NCBI RefSeq assembly: GCF_000739635.1
Contig: NZ_BATQ01000064.1
Coordinates: 1-64,000 of the forward strand
Direction of reading: 5' to 3'
Length of the DNA stretch: 64,000 nucleotides
From: Verrucomicrobium sp. BvORR034
GTDB taxonomy: Bacteria; Verrucomicrobiota; Verrucomicrobiia; Verrucomicrobiales; Verrucomicrobiaceae
Shown here: positions 1 through 8,378 of the stretch, one piece after another
Layout: the number at the start of each line of letters is the position of its first letter
Numbering within the stretch: position 1 is the stretch's first letter
Position numbers and translations under genes: made by a program
Notes under the pieces: model-generated
Told to the model about the DNA's origin: nothing
The model's input: only the letters and a program-made list of their open reading frames with translations
Database searches by the model: none

Positions 1-1
1 C

Positions 2-904
2 CAAATTCAGATGATGTTTGAGATGCGGAAAGGGGACGGGCCCCGCCGCCAGGTGGTGAACACCCGCAACATCCTCTTTGTCGTGAGCGGGGCCTTCGGT
101 GGTCTGGAGAAGATCATTGAGCGTCGCGTCAGCAAGGGGAGCATTGGTTTCGGTGCCGCCGTGCGGGAGGATGTGATCTCTGGCACGCCTTTGCGCCTGG
201 CTCGCACCCAGGATTTTATCGACTACGGCTTCGAGGCAGAGTTCATCGGACGTCTGCCCGTGCGGGTGGTTTGTGACTCCCTGACTGCGGACGATCTCTT
301 CGACATCATGAAGAGCAGCGAGGGGAGCCTGATCCGCCAGTTCGAGCGCGAGTTTCAGGCCTATGGCATTCATGCTACCTTTGACGACAGTGCGCTGCGG
401 GTGAAGGCCCGCCAGGCGGCCGAGGAGAAGACTGGCGCGCGTGGTCTGATGACCGTGTGGGAAAAGTCTCTGCGTGACTTCAAGTTCGAGCTGCCTTCTT
501 TGGGATTGAAGGAACTGCTGGTGGATGAGACGCTGCTGCGCGATCCAGATGCCGCCCTGGCCCACTGTCGGGACAAGGCACAGAACGTGCAGGTGAGCGC
601 TGCCGCCCGGGAGGTGGAGGATTTCGCCCAGAGCTTCAGCCACGACTATGGCCTGGAGATCCGGTTTGAGTGGGATGCGGCGAAGCTTCTGGTGGAGCGT
701 AGTGCCCGGGAAGGAAGCACGGTGGCTGAGCTTTGCCGGAAGATGTTCAAGGACTACCCCTTCGGACTACAGCTCATCGCGAGCAACAATGCAGAAAAAT
801 CATTTGTGCTTCCGTTGCGGGCGGTGCAGGAGCCAGACAAATACTTGAGCGATCTGGTGGTGGCATCTTACCGCCGTGCGCATGGCAACGATCAAAGCAA
901 ATAG
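2..904 (+). CDS. ClpX-like AAA+ ATPase, C-terminal part (5' end outside window)
   Basis: The frame is open to the left edge of the window, so the N-terminus and Walker A/B part are missing. The visible part matches the second half of the ClpX AAA+ module: a stretch like the ClpX segment after Walker B (RNILFVVSGAFGGLEKII), the EFIGRLPV motif, and the sensor-2 region KTGARGL near visible residue 145. ClpX unfolds substrates for the ClpP protease. Unlike ordinary ClpX, which ends soon after the small AAA lid, about 110 more residues follow the expected end; they again look like a mixed helix/strand lid domain. It lies 13 bp upstream of the cyclase-like gene and is probably cotranscribed with it. 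It may be a paralogue rather than the housekeeping ClpX. Confidence 0.8.
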   Translation, partial: QIQMMFEMRKGDGPRRQVVNTRNILFVVSGAFGGLEKIIERRVSKGSIGFGAAVREDVISGTPLRLARTQDFIDYGFEAEFIGRLPVRVVCDSLTADDLFDIMKSSEGSLIRQFEREFQAYGIHATFDDSALRVKARQAAEEKTGARGLMTVWEKSLRDFKFELPSLGLKELLVDETLLRDPDAALAHCRDKAQNVQVSAAAREVEDFAQSFSHDYGLEIRFEWDAAKLLVERSAREGSTVAELCRKMFKDYPFGLQLIASNNAEKSFVLPLRAVQEPDKYLSDLVVASYRRAHGNDQSK

Positions 905-917
905 ATAAAGCAAGACT

Positions 918-2219
918 ATGGGACGCAGTTGGGCGGCTAGTTTGATTTTGGGAGCAGTAGTGAGTGCCGCCCTCGTGGGCGTTTTCCACCTGACTGGCTT
1001 TTTCAGCGACAAGATGTCGCAGCTGGAGGAGTTCTACCGGAGCATCTTCATCCTTCCGGTGGAGGGGCCCTTGAAGTTCATGGTGCCGTTGCAATATGGC
1101 TTCATCACATTGATGGCCTACATCTCCTCCTGGGTGTGCATCGAGCTGCCGCGTCGTTCCAGCAAGGTCGCGTTCATCATCGCCTCGGCATTCTTGACGC
1201 TGCTGCTTTCTCCCATCCTGGCATTCTGCGGCATCCTTTTTGAGCCGCTCTCCGCCGTGCTGGCGGTGGTGGCGACGGGGCTGGGTGGCATCATCTTCGG
1301 TCACGTGGATCCAGGCTGGCAGCGGCACAAGCTGTTCCGCTACTTCGTCGGACGCGTCTCCACGGAGAACTTTGAGCGTCTGATCAATGCGAAGGACGAC
1401 TCCATGCTCACCGGAAAGCGGGAGTTGACGGTGCTGACCTGCCGCATCCTGAACTATCCGGATCTCGCCAACCAGATGGAGCCCAAGGATCTGGAGCAAC
1501 TCGGCTCGCTCTTCCTGCAGGTGACTGGGGAGTTCATGGTGGCCAAGGGGGCCTATCTGGACACCTGCACGGCGGATGGCGTGCGCGTCTTCTTTGGCAT
1601 GATGGACAAGAATGGCGGCACCCACGCCATGGACGCCTGCAAGTCGGCGCTGGAACTGAAGCAACGCCTCGTGAACCTGGACCAGGAGATCCAGAACCGC
1701 TGGCACCGGAAGCCCGCCTTCGGCGTGGCTCTGGCCACTGGCCAGATGAGCGTGGGCCGCTTTGGCTTCCGCGAGTTTGAATTCTACAGCGCCGTGGGTG
1801 AGCCGCTTGACTTCAGCCGCCGTCTCTGCGCGGTGAACCTGGTGTACGGCAGCCACTTGCTCATCTCTGCCCGTACGTTCCACCTCACGAAGGAGAAGGT
1901 GGAAACCCGTCCGATGGAAATGGTCTATGCGCCGAAGCTGCACCAGATCTCCGAAGTTTACGAACTGCTGGCAGAAAAGGGCAAGCTCAGCGAGGAGGAA
2001 TCCAAGGCCCGCGATGCCTTCTGGCAGGGCGTGGTGAGCCTTCGCAAGGGCAACTACAAAGAAGCGGTGCAGCAGCTCATGCAGGCTCGCATCGACACCC
2101 GCGAAGATCCGCCGCTGAAGTATTTCCTGGAGCGCGCTGAGGCTGGCATGAAGGATGAAAGCAGCGCAGACATGAAGGGCGTCTCCCGCCATGTGCGTCT
2201 GCTGACGGTGAATCCGTAG
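918..2219 (+). CDS. Membrane protein with degenerate class III adenylate/guanylate cyclase domain and TPR-like tail
   Basis: 433 aa. Residues 1-145 hold about four hydrophobic segments. Residues about 170-330 align with class III nucleotide cyclases: the second metal-site strand (TADGVRVFFG), the TG..SVG..G turn and the Y..VGEPL..SRRL segment are recognisable. The first metal-binding aspartate, normally in a motif like LFADIRGFT, lies where this protein has LTCRILNYP, so it appears replaced by Arg. The Asn of the usual NLASRL motif also seems changed. A helical, TPR-like tail follows (FWQGVVSLRKGNYKEAVQQL). I infer a receptor- or scaffold-type pseudo-cyclase, not a proven enzyme. The gene starts 13 bp after the ClpX-like gene and is followed by a strong terminator. 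Confidence 0.75.
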   Translation: MGRSWAASLILGAVVSAALVGVFHLTGFFSDKMSQLEEFYRSIFILPVEGPLKFMVPLQYGFITLMAYISSWVCIELPRRSSKVAFIIASAFLTLLLSPILAFCGILFEPLSAVLAVVATGLGGIIFGHVDPGWQRHKLFRYFVGRVSTENFERLINAKDDSMLTGKRELTVLTCRILNYPDLANQMEPKDLEQLGSLFLQVTGEFMVAKGAYLDTCTADGVRVFFGMMDKNGGTHAMDACKSALELKQRLVNLDQEIQNRWHRKPAFGVALATGQMSVGRFGFREFEFYSAVGEPLDFSRRLCAVNLVYGSHLLISARTFHLTKEKVETRPMEMVYAPKLHQISEVYELLAEKGKLSEEESKARDAFWQGVVSLRKGNYKEAVQQLMQARIDTREDPPLKYFLERAEAGMKDESSADMKGVSRHVRLLTVNP

Positions 2220-2253
2220 GCCGCCAGTCAGTTGTGAACCGTTAAAATCTCTC

Positions 2254-2290
2254 CCGCCGGGTTGCCCTGCACCCGGCGGTTTGCTTTTTC
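2254..2290 (+). terminator. Rho-independent terminator after cyclase-like gene
   Basis: A perfect 9-bp GC-rich stem (CCGCCGGGT / ACCCGGCGG) with an 8-nt loop is followed by a T-rich tail (TTTGCTTTTT). It starts 34 bp after the stop codon of the cyclase-like gene. Its position argues against the TTG start at 2262 for recR and in favour of the ATG at 2316. Confidence 0.85.
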
Positions 2291-2315
2291 ACATCCTTCT
2301 CCGACTGTCTATCTT

Positions 2316-2924
2316 ATGCCTGCGCTGGACTATCCCGCCCCTATCCGGGAACTCATCCTTCAGATGAAGTCGCTCCCTGGCATCGGCCAGCGGAGCGCGG
2401 AGCGGCTGGTGCTTTGGATGATGGGGCGGGGCCATGCCCGGGCGGCTGAGCTGGCGCGTGCGCTGGTGCAACTGGAGCAGCGGGTGGGGATCTGCTCAGA
2501 GTGTGGGTTTTTCATCGAGCGGGACTCGGCCTGCGGTCTGTGTGAAAGCGACAAACGGCAGAAGACGGTGCTCTGCGTGGTGGAACAAGCGGCCGATGTG
2601 CTGCGGCTGGAGCGCAGCGGAGCCTTCTCAGGCCTGTATCATGTGCTGGGAGGGCGCCTGTCCCCGCTGGACAACATTACACCTTCTGACCTGCGCATTC
2701 GTGAGCTGGCGGCGCGGGTGCCTGCCTTGGGGGTAGAGGAGGTGATCCTGGCCCTGAGCGCGGACGTGGAAGGGGAGGCGACTTCCAACTACCTCGCCGA
2801 CTCCCTGCGCCCTCTGGGGGTGAAGGTGACCCGGCTGGCCCAAGGGATGCCGGCGGGAGGCGGGTTGGATCACGTGGATGAAATGACGCTGCATCATGCC
2901 CTGAGCGGTCGTCGTGCGATGTAG
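2316..2924 (+). CDS. recR: Recombination mediator protein RecR
   Basis: 202 aa, the usual RecR length. RecR works with RecF/RecO to load RecA on gapped DNA. Seen in order: the helix-hairpin-helix motif PGIGQRSAERL (residues 21-31), a four-cysteine zinc finger (Cys60, 63, 73, 76), then a Toprim domain beginning around KTVLCVVE and ending before the C-terminal DEMTLHHAL segment. The frame also offers a TTG at 2262, but that lies inside the terminator stem, so the ATG at 2316 is chosen. The usual neighbours dnaX or a YbaB-type gene are not in the window. Confidence 0.95.
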   Translation: MPALDYPAPIRELILQMKSLPGIGQRSAERLVLWMMGRGHARAAELARALVQLEQRVGICSECGFFIERDSACGLCESDKRQKTVLCVVEQAADVLRLERSGAFSGLYHVLGGRLSPLDNITPSDLRIRELAARVPALGVEEVILALSADVEGEATSNYLADSLRPLGVKVTRLAQGMPAGGGLDHVDEMTLHHALSGRRAM

Positions 2925-3023
2925 GACGTCTGATTGGCGCGCTTCATGGGAAGCCGGGCAGGTTGTCACGTTCCTGGGTGCACGGTTGACGAGCCCTGAA
3001 CTCTTGCTCTAAATCTCCCGCGC

Positions 3024-3620
3024 ATGACCCCCCCTTCTTCCAACGGATTTCGCACGACCCTTAGCAGCCTCATCTTCCTGAGCCGGTGGTTGCAGGCTCC
3101 ACTCTATCTCGGCCTGATTCTCGCCCAGGGGGTGTATGTCTGGGTGTTCCTCAAGGAGCTGTGGCACCTGGTGGGACATGCTCCCGTCATCAAGGAGCAG
3201 GAAATCATGCTCATCGTGTTGGGGTTGATCGATGTGGTGATGATCGCGAATCTGCTCATCATGGTGATCATCGGGGGCTATGAGACCTTCGTATCGCGAC
3301 TGGATCTGGACGGGCATCCAGACCAGCCGGAGTGGCTCTCACATGTGAACGCAGGGGTGTTGAAGGTGAAGCTAGCCACCGCCCTGATCGGCATTTCGTC
3401 CATTCACCTGCTCAAGAGTTTCATTGATGCCAACAGCAAGACGTTGCACGAGCTCTTCTGGCAGACATGCATTCATTTTACCTTCCTGATCTCTGCCCTC
3501 GTTCTCGCGTGGATTGACAAGCTGACGAGCCACCCTGCTGCGCATGGGAATGGGGTGGAGAAGGGCAAGGGCAATGGAAATGGCGGCCAGATGCACGAGG
3601 CCGACAAGGCTGGGGTGTAA
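3024..3620 (+). CDS. yqhA: YqhA/UPF0114 family membrane protein
   Basis: 198 aa. The family is defined by an integral inner-membrane protein of unknown role. Diagnostic segments are present: SRWLQAPLYLGL near the N-terminus, GLIDVVMIANLLIMV, GGYETFVSRLDLD, VKLATALIGISSIHLLKSF and the final helix ending AWIDKL. These align along almost all of E. coli YqhA. Four hydrophobic helices are visible. The last 30 residues are a hydrophilic Gly/Asn/Lys tail absent from short homologues. The gene stands alone, followed by a convergent repeat-filled gap. Confidence 0.9.
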   Translation: MTPPSSNGFRTTLSSLIFLSRWLQAPLYLGLILAQGVYVWVFLKELWHLVGHAPVIKEQEIMLIVLGLIDVVMIANLLIMVIIGGYETFVSRLDLDGHPDQPEWLSHVNAGVLKVKLATALIGISSIHLLKSFIDANSKTLHELFWQTCIHFTFLISALVLAWIDKLTSHPAAHGNGVEKGKGNGNGGQMHEADKAGV

Positions 3621-3689
3621 GGGACACAGAAGACTGGAAGACCTGAGCTGGCGCTCCTGCGGACGGGGGCCAGCGATCCGATCGCCACA

Positions 3690-3783
3690 ACTCCTTCGGA
3701 GTAGATGTCATTGTTTGTCAACCCAACGTAGACTCGCCGGAGGCTCGTCAACGTTGGGCTTGTGGCCGCATCCTCTTCGAGGA
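3690..3783. repeat. Modular hairpin repeat, copy 1
   Basis: Three consecutive hairpins: ACTCC-TTC-GGAGT (3690-3702); a nested long palindrome at 3722-3758 whose outer arms are CCCAACGT and ACGTTGGG and whose inner part pairs GAC with GTC and GCC with GGC; and TCCTC-TTC-GAGGA (3771-3783). The same order recurs near 26.4 kb, and the first two modules recur near 8.2 kb. The long module also recurs near 16.9 kb. Confidence 0.8.
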
Positions 3784-3989
3784 AGAGCTTCTTCTGAGCG
3801 GATGGGCTACATGGACTACTCGTCGACTGACTGGCCATAGTCTCTGAACGCGTCGGTAAAGTGGTGTCCCCGAACGTGCGGCAACGGACTGTTATTATCG
3901 CACCCAGCAGCCAACCATCCTCTCAACGACACTGCCAAACCCGGTACGATTTCCCGTGTCGTCCCAGTCGCCTGCCGACCCTGCTCCCC

Positions 3990-4027
3990 ATCTTGTAAAT
4001 CCTTCCGAAATCTTGTTAATCCTGTCT
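3990..4027. repeat. AATCTTGT(A/T)AATCC direct-repeat motif
   Basis: Two near-identical units, CATCTTGTAAATCC at 3990-4003 and ATCTTGTTAATCCTGTC from 4010, separated by six bases. On the minus strand they read as GGATTAACAAGAT-type words just downstream of the AraC-type gene. I recall similar words as dispersed repeats in other environmental bacterial genomes, but could not check this. Confidence 0.5.
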
Positions 4028-4041
4028 CTCCAAAGCTCCCG

Positions 4042-4827
4042 CTAACCTGCCCGCAACCGGAACTGCCGCTGATACCTCATGGGTGTGAGCCCCACATGCT
4101 TCTGGAACTGCTGAGTGAAGGAGCTCTGGTCGCAGAAGCCCATCTCCATGGCCACCTCGCTGATCTGGCGGTCTTCATGCTGGAGCGCTTCACAGGCGGC
4201 CTGGATGCGCAGCTTCATGATGAAGGCCTGCGGGCTGCTGCCGAATGTTTCCACGAACTTGCGATGCAGCTGGCGCGGGGAGAGGTGGACGAGCTCGGCC
4301 AGCTCGCTGATGGTCACCCCGGTGCGGAAATGCTGGCGGATGTAGTTCACCGCCTTGTCGAGCTGCAGGTAGGGCTGCATGACCTGCTTGCGCCCTTCAT
4401 AGCTCTGCACGGAGCCCATGATGCCGATGGGCTGGCCCTCGCGGTTGAAGAGGGGCAGCTTGTTGGTCACAAACCAGTCCGGGATGCCCTGCTGGGTGAA
4501 GAACAGCTCCATGATGTTGAGCTTGGGCTGACCGGTGGAGAGCACCACTTCATCATCCTTGCGGAAGTTCTCCGCCAGACGGGTGGGAAAGATGTCGAAA
4601 TCATTGTGACCAATGATCTGCTTTTCCTCGGTAAACCCAAACCTCTCGTAGAAGCGACGGCTGGCGGCAATGAACCGGAATTCACGGTCTTTGGCGAAAA
4701 AGGACACCTCCGGCATGTGGTCAAACAACCGGTGGAAGGCGGAGTCCGGTGAGATCTGCCGCATGAACTGGTCTCTTGCCGAGAGCAGTTCTTCCTGAGT
4801 TTGCGGTGTTGGATGGTGTAAGCCCAC
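4042..4827 (-). CDS. PAS-domain AraC-family transcriptional regulator
   Basis: 261 aa. Residues about 30-145 form a PAS/PAC sensor (FDHMPEVSFFAKD...FIAASRRFYERFG, then GIMGSVQSYEGRK). Residues about 155-258 are an AraC-type double helix-turn-helix: first HTH around TISELAELVHLSPRQLHRKF (172-191), second around ISEVAMEMGFCDQSSFTQQF (222-241), ending with the family signature GLTPMRYQRQFR. It is divergent from the large PVC haem protein gene, sharing a 219-bp upstream region, so that gene is its most likely target (inference). The PAS ligand cannot be read from sequence. Confidence 0.9.
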   Translation of the reverse strand: MGLHHPTPQTQEELLSARDQFMRQISPDSAFHRLFDHMPEVSFFAKDREFRFIAASRRFYERFGFTEEKQIIGHNDFDIFPTRLAENFRKDDEVVLSTGQPKLNIMELFFTQQGIPDWFVTNKLPLFNREGQPIGIMGSVQSYEGRKQVMQPYLQLDKAVNYIRQHFRTGVTISELAELVHLSPRQLHRKFVETFGSSPQAFIMKLRIQAACEALQHEDRQISEVAMEMGFCDQSSFTQQFQKHVGLTPMRYQRQFRLRAG

Positions 4828-5046
4828 GTGTCTGATTTAGCACACTTGTGCCGGGAGTAAAAGCTTCATCTACAGACCGTTTGGTCCAAAAACAAGTCCT
4901 TGCAATTGGAGTGATGGGTCCGATTTCACCCTTTTTTGTGCCAAGATTGAGGGTGGGGTGCTGTCTGATTCCCCATAAAACATGTCAGCACAAAGGAATC
5001 GCAGAAAGGCGTTGTTTGTGGCGAAATTCAAGTGCCCACGAAAACC

Positions 5047-7977
5047 ATGAAACGCTTCCTCGCTTCCTTGTTCAGCCTTGCCTGCGCCGCTCCGATTCTG
5101 GCGGCGGCGGGACCCTTGCGCGTGCTCTACTACGATGCCAGCGGCACCGAGCAATCGCAGTTGGGCCCGCTTCATTCCGCCATGGCCGAACTCGGACGGG
5201 ATGCAATCTACTTCGACTATGTGGCTGGCAAGGACCTGACGCCGGAACTGGCGGCTCGCTACCAGATTGCCATCGTATCTGGCTCGGGCGCTGACGTTAC
5301 CGCTGTGCCATCGAAGGGGCGCATCGATCTCAGCGGTGGGGAAACTCCCGTGCTTATTCGTGAGAAGGTGGTTGCAGTCGCCCGCGAGCTCGGGCTGGAG
5401 AAGGACTGGCAGGCCTTTCTGGCCCAGCGTGAGCCGGAGATCCGGGAGAAGAACGCGAATGTGGCCAACTACGAAAAGCGGCCCGAGCCGCTGACGTTTC
5501 AAAAGCCCTTCAACGTGAAGGGCAGCATGGAGCGCACCCAGGTGCCTGCCGATCTGAAGCTGCAACTCTTTGCGTCCGAGCCGGACATTCGCAAACCCAT
5601 CGCCATGGCCTGGGACGACCGCGGCCGCTGCTGGGTGGCAGAGACCAGCGACTATCCGCATGGGGTAAATCCTGAGGGACGAGGAAATGACACGATCCGC
5701 ATCTGCGAAGACACCGACGGGGACGGTCGCGCGGACAAATTCACGGTCTTTGCCGACAAGCTCAACATTCCCACTGCGATCGTGTTTGCCAATGGTGGCA
5801 TCATCGTCTCGCAGCCGCCGCGTTTCCTGTTCCTGAAGGACACCAATGGCGATGACAAGGCCGATGTTCGGGAGGAAATCCTCACCGGCTGGGGGATCGG
5901 CGACACACACGCCCAGGCCAGCAACCTGCACTATGGTTATGACAACTGGCTCTACGGTGCGGTGGGCTACTCGGCCTTCAAGGGCACCGTGGCGGGGAAG
6001 GCGATCGAGTTTACCCAGGGCACCTACCGCTTCAAGGCAGACGGCTCCGCGCTGGAGTTCCTGCACCAGTTCACAAACAACACGTGGGGGCACAGTTACA
6101 ACGCTGCGGGGGACCAGTTTGGCGGCACGGCCAATGGCGCGCCCCTCTTCTACGGAGGCATTCCTAGAACTGTGGTTCCCGAGGGTGTGCGGACGATGAC
6201 GGCCAAGAAGATCAACCTCGTGGAGAAGGCCCACACCATCACGCCGAACTTCCGCCAGGTGGATGTGTTTGGCGGCTACACCTCCGCGGCGGGTTCGAGT
6301 TTCCTCTATTCCAAGAGCCTGCCATCCCGCTTCCAGGGCTGTGCCATGGTGTGTGAGCCGACACTGAAGATCATCTCCCTGATGAAAGTGGTGCCTGAAG
6401 GCGCGGGCTTTGCGGCGAAGGACGCCTACAACCTTGTGGCCAGCACCGACGAGTGGATGTCGCCTGTCTTTGCCGAGGTGGGGCCAGATGGTGCGGTCTG
6501 GTTTGCCGACTGGCAGAACTTCATTATCCAGCACAATCCCACGCCCAGCCAGGAGCGCGGCGGCTACAAAGCCACCACCGGCCCTGGTGGGGCGCACGTG
6601 AATGACTTGCGCGATCATGAGCGCGGACGCATCTATCGCATCGTGGCGGCCGATGCCCCAGTTCGCAAACCGGCGCAGTATCGCGGGGCGAGCGCAGCGC
6701 ATCTCGTTGCCCTGCTGGATGACGATGTGCAGTACACCCGCTTGCACGCCCAGCAGCGCCTGGTGGAGGGCAAGGTGATCGATGCCGTGCCTGCACTAAA
6801 GCAGAAGGTGCTGGCCAATGATGGCGACATTGGGGCCATCCATGCTCTCTGGGCTCTCCAGGGACTGAGTCAGCTGGATGAATCCACCCATCGTGCTGCC
6901 CTCCTGGCCAAGGCTCCCGAACTGCGTCGCAACGCCATCCGCGCTCTCGGCGCCGATCTGAAAAGTCAGAGCCTGTATTTTGGCGCCGGGGTGGTGAGTG
7001 ATCCCGATCTGACCACCCGCCTGGCCGCACTGGTGAAGTTGGGCGAGTTTCCCACCACACCGGAGATCAAGACGCTGGTCGTTAGTCTGGCCTCGGATGC
7101 TGCAGTGAAGAGTGATGAATGGTTGCGAGAGATGAACCGGGCGCTGGAGAAGAAGCACGGGGTGAAGGCCTACAAGCTAGGGCCGAATCTGTTGCCGAAT
7201 CCAGGATTCGAGGTGCTGGCGACCAACGGTCTGCCCGAGGGGTGGGCGCGCCGTGACTACGGCTCCGGCCGCAATCCTGGCAATCAGGGCGCGGAGTGGA
7301 AGGTGGTGTCCGGCGAGGGCAACACTCACTCTGGTAGCAACGGCGTCCGTTGCGTCACTCGCGCGGATGCTGATACGAGCCTGTATGCGGATGTGCCAGT
7401 GAAGCCCAACACGGAGTACCGCCTGGCCGGATGGATCAAGACTCATGCCTTCAGAGGCAAGGCCAGCCTGAATGCCCATAGCACTCCGGTGGAGACGGAC
7501 AAGGTGCAGCGGAACTTCAACTGGAGCGAGGTGGAGGTGGTGTTTAACTCCAAGGATCGCACCCGTCTGAGCATCAACATCCTGCATGTGGCGAAGGGCG
7601 ATGCGATCTTTGACGATGTGAGCCTGTGTGAGGTGCTGCCTGGCGAGGCCGCCGGGGACGCTCTATTGACGGGTGATGTGAAGCGAGGAGCAAACATCTT
7701 CTGGACCCATCCTGTGGCGGCTTGTGTGAACTGTCACATGCTCGGCGGGAAGGGCAGCGCGGTGGGGCCGGCACTTGATGGCATCGCCAGCCACAAGGAC
7801 GAGGCCTACATCCAGCAGAGTCTCCTCGAACCCAATGCGAAGCTGGCCGAAAGTTACACCGCTACGCCGATCTCCCCGATGCCTCCCATGGGGTTGATCC
7901 TGAAGCCGCAGGAGCTGGCGGATGTGCTGGCGTTCATGTTAAGCCTGAAGGAGGGCGTGGCTGCCGCGCAGAAGTAG
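5047..7977 (+). CDS. Secreted PVC-type dehydrogenase / HEAT / cytochrome c protein
   Basis: 976 aa from the ATG at 5047; a GTG at 5032 is in frame, but the signal peptide (MKRFLASLFSLACAAPILAAA) fits the ATG. Order: a short ThuA-like fragment (about 25-80), the planctomycete/verrucomicrobial 'membrane-bound dehydrogenase' beta-propeller (about 165-550) with calcium-type loops DTDGDGRAD and DTNGDDKAD, a helical HEAT-like stretch (about 560-700), a carbohydrate-binding-like beta-sandwich (NLLPNPGFEV to DAIFDDVSL, about 715-860), and a C-terminal cytochrome c with CVNCH at 893-897 and candidate axial Met near 945-948. Such proteins are thought to oxidise sugars or related compounds in the periplasm. 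The substrate is unknown. Confidence 0.88.
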   Translation: MKRFLASLFSLACAAPILAAAGPLRVLYYDASGTEQSQLGPLHSAMAELGRDAIYFDYVAGKDLTPELAARYQIAIVSGSGADVTAVPSKGRIDLSGGETPVLIREKVVAVARELGLEKDWQAFLAQREPEIREKNANVANYEKRPEPLTFQKPFNVKGSMERTQVPADLKLQLFASEPDIRKPIAMAWDDRGRCWVAETSDYPHGVNPEGRGNDTIRICEDTDGDGRADKFTVFADKLNIPTAIVFANGGIIVSQPPRFLFLKDTNGDDKADVREEILTGWGIGDTHAQASNLHYGYDNWLYGAVGYSAFKGTVAGKAIEFTQGTYRFKADGSALEFLHQFTNNTWGHSYNAAGDQFGGTANGAPLFYGGIPRTVVPEGVRTMTAKKINLVEKAHTITPNFRQVDVFGGYTSAAGSSFLYSKSLPSRFQGCAMVCEPTLKIISLMKVVPEGAGFAAKDAYNLVASTDEWMSPVFAEVGPDGAVWFADWQNFIIQHNPTPSQERGGYKATTGPGGAHVNDLRDHERGRIYRIVAADAPVRKPAQYRGASAAHLVALLDDDVQYTRLHAQQRLVEGKVIDAVPALKQKVLANDGDIGAIHALWALQGLSQLDESTHRAALLAKAPELRRNAIRALGADLKSQSLYFGAGVVSDPDLTTRLAALVKLGEFPTTPEIKTLVVSLASDAAVKSDEWLREMNRALEKKHGVKAYKLGPNLLPNPGFEVLATNGLPEGWARRDYGSGRNPGNQGAEWKVVSGEGNTHSGSNGVRCVTRADADTSLYADVPVKPNTEYRLAGWIKTHAFRGKASLNAHSTPVETDKVQRNFNWSEVEVVFNSKDRTRLSINILHVAKGDAIFDDVSLCEVLPGEAAGDALLTGDVKRGANIFWTHPVAACVNCHMLGGKGSAVGPALDGIASHKDEAYIQQSLLEPNAKLAESYTATPISPMPPMGLILKPQELADVLAFMLSLKEGVAAAQK

Positions 7978-8378
7978 GAGAAGAGACAGAAGACTTGAAC
8001 TCCCGCACCCGCGGGAGCGAGGGGGAGGCTGGCAGTCGCGGCCTCTCGAATCATCCGTGGCGAGGTCCCGGGAGTAGTCCGACGGGCCCCGTCGGTTGGG
8101 GAACGGAGGAGTTGGAGGTTCGAGGAACCAAGGTGTGGGTACGGCTGACCGGTGATCGCGTGACCACCTCCAAAGAGAGGCTTCAGCAGTGCCTGCCAAG
8201 GAACCTTTGGGGCCGCTGCGAACCAGACCGCCGCGACTCCTTCGGAGTCGTTTCGCTACCTCACCTACCCAACGTAGACTCGCTGGAAGCTCGTCAACGT
8301 TGGGCTTTCTTCGTTTGTGTGAACAGCAAAAGTAGTCACGGGCTTCAGCCAGTTCAGTCACGCCATTGGGCCCCCGTT
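7978..8378. other. Convergent intergenic gap filled with hairpin repeats
   Basis: This 401-bp gap lies between the PVC haem gene (rightward) and tag (leftward). It contains copy 2 of the modular hairpin repeat and further small palindromes. An open frame on the minus strand runs through it and into tag, but its codons follow the repeat sequence, so I do not call it a gene. Confidence 0.6.
8070..8304. repeat. Modular hairpin repeat, copy 2
   Basis: Modules in order: GGGAGTAGTCC followed by the hairpin CCGACGG-GCC-CCGTCGG (to 8095); GACTCC-TTC-GGAGTC at 8235-8249; and the nested palindrome at 8268-8304 with arms CCCAACGT/ACGTTGGG and inner GCT-GGA-AGC. The first module matches 26269-26294 and the last two match copies near 3.7 and 26.4 kb. 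Confidence 0.8.

Larger units (their letters stand above)
3621..4041. other. Convergent intergenic gap filled with hairpin repeats
   Basis: No convincing gene lies in this 421-bp gap between yqhA (rightward) and the AraC-type regulator (leftward). It holds copy 1 of a modular hairpin repeat (3690-3783), a GCGATC/GATCGC-type mini-palindrome near 3673-3684, and a pair of AATCTTGT-type direct repeats (3990-4027). The rest is featureless to my eye. Confidence 0.6.

Noticed and set aside
774-2192. 472-residue minus-strand frame
   Set aside because: His/Gln/Leu-rich shadow of the cyclase-like gene.
4870-6747. 625-residue open frame on the minus strand
   Set aside because: Antisense shadow of the PVC haem protein gene, which has a signal peptide, propeller motifs and a CxxCH site. 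Long antisense frames are expected in GC-rich DNA.
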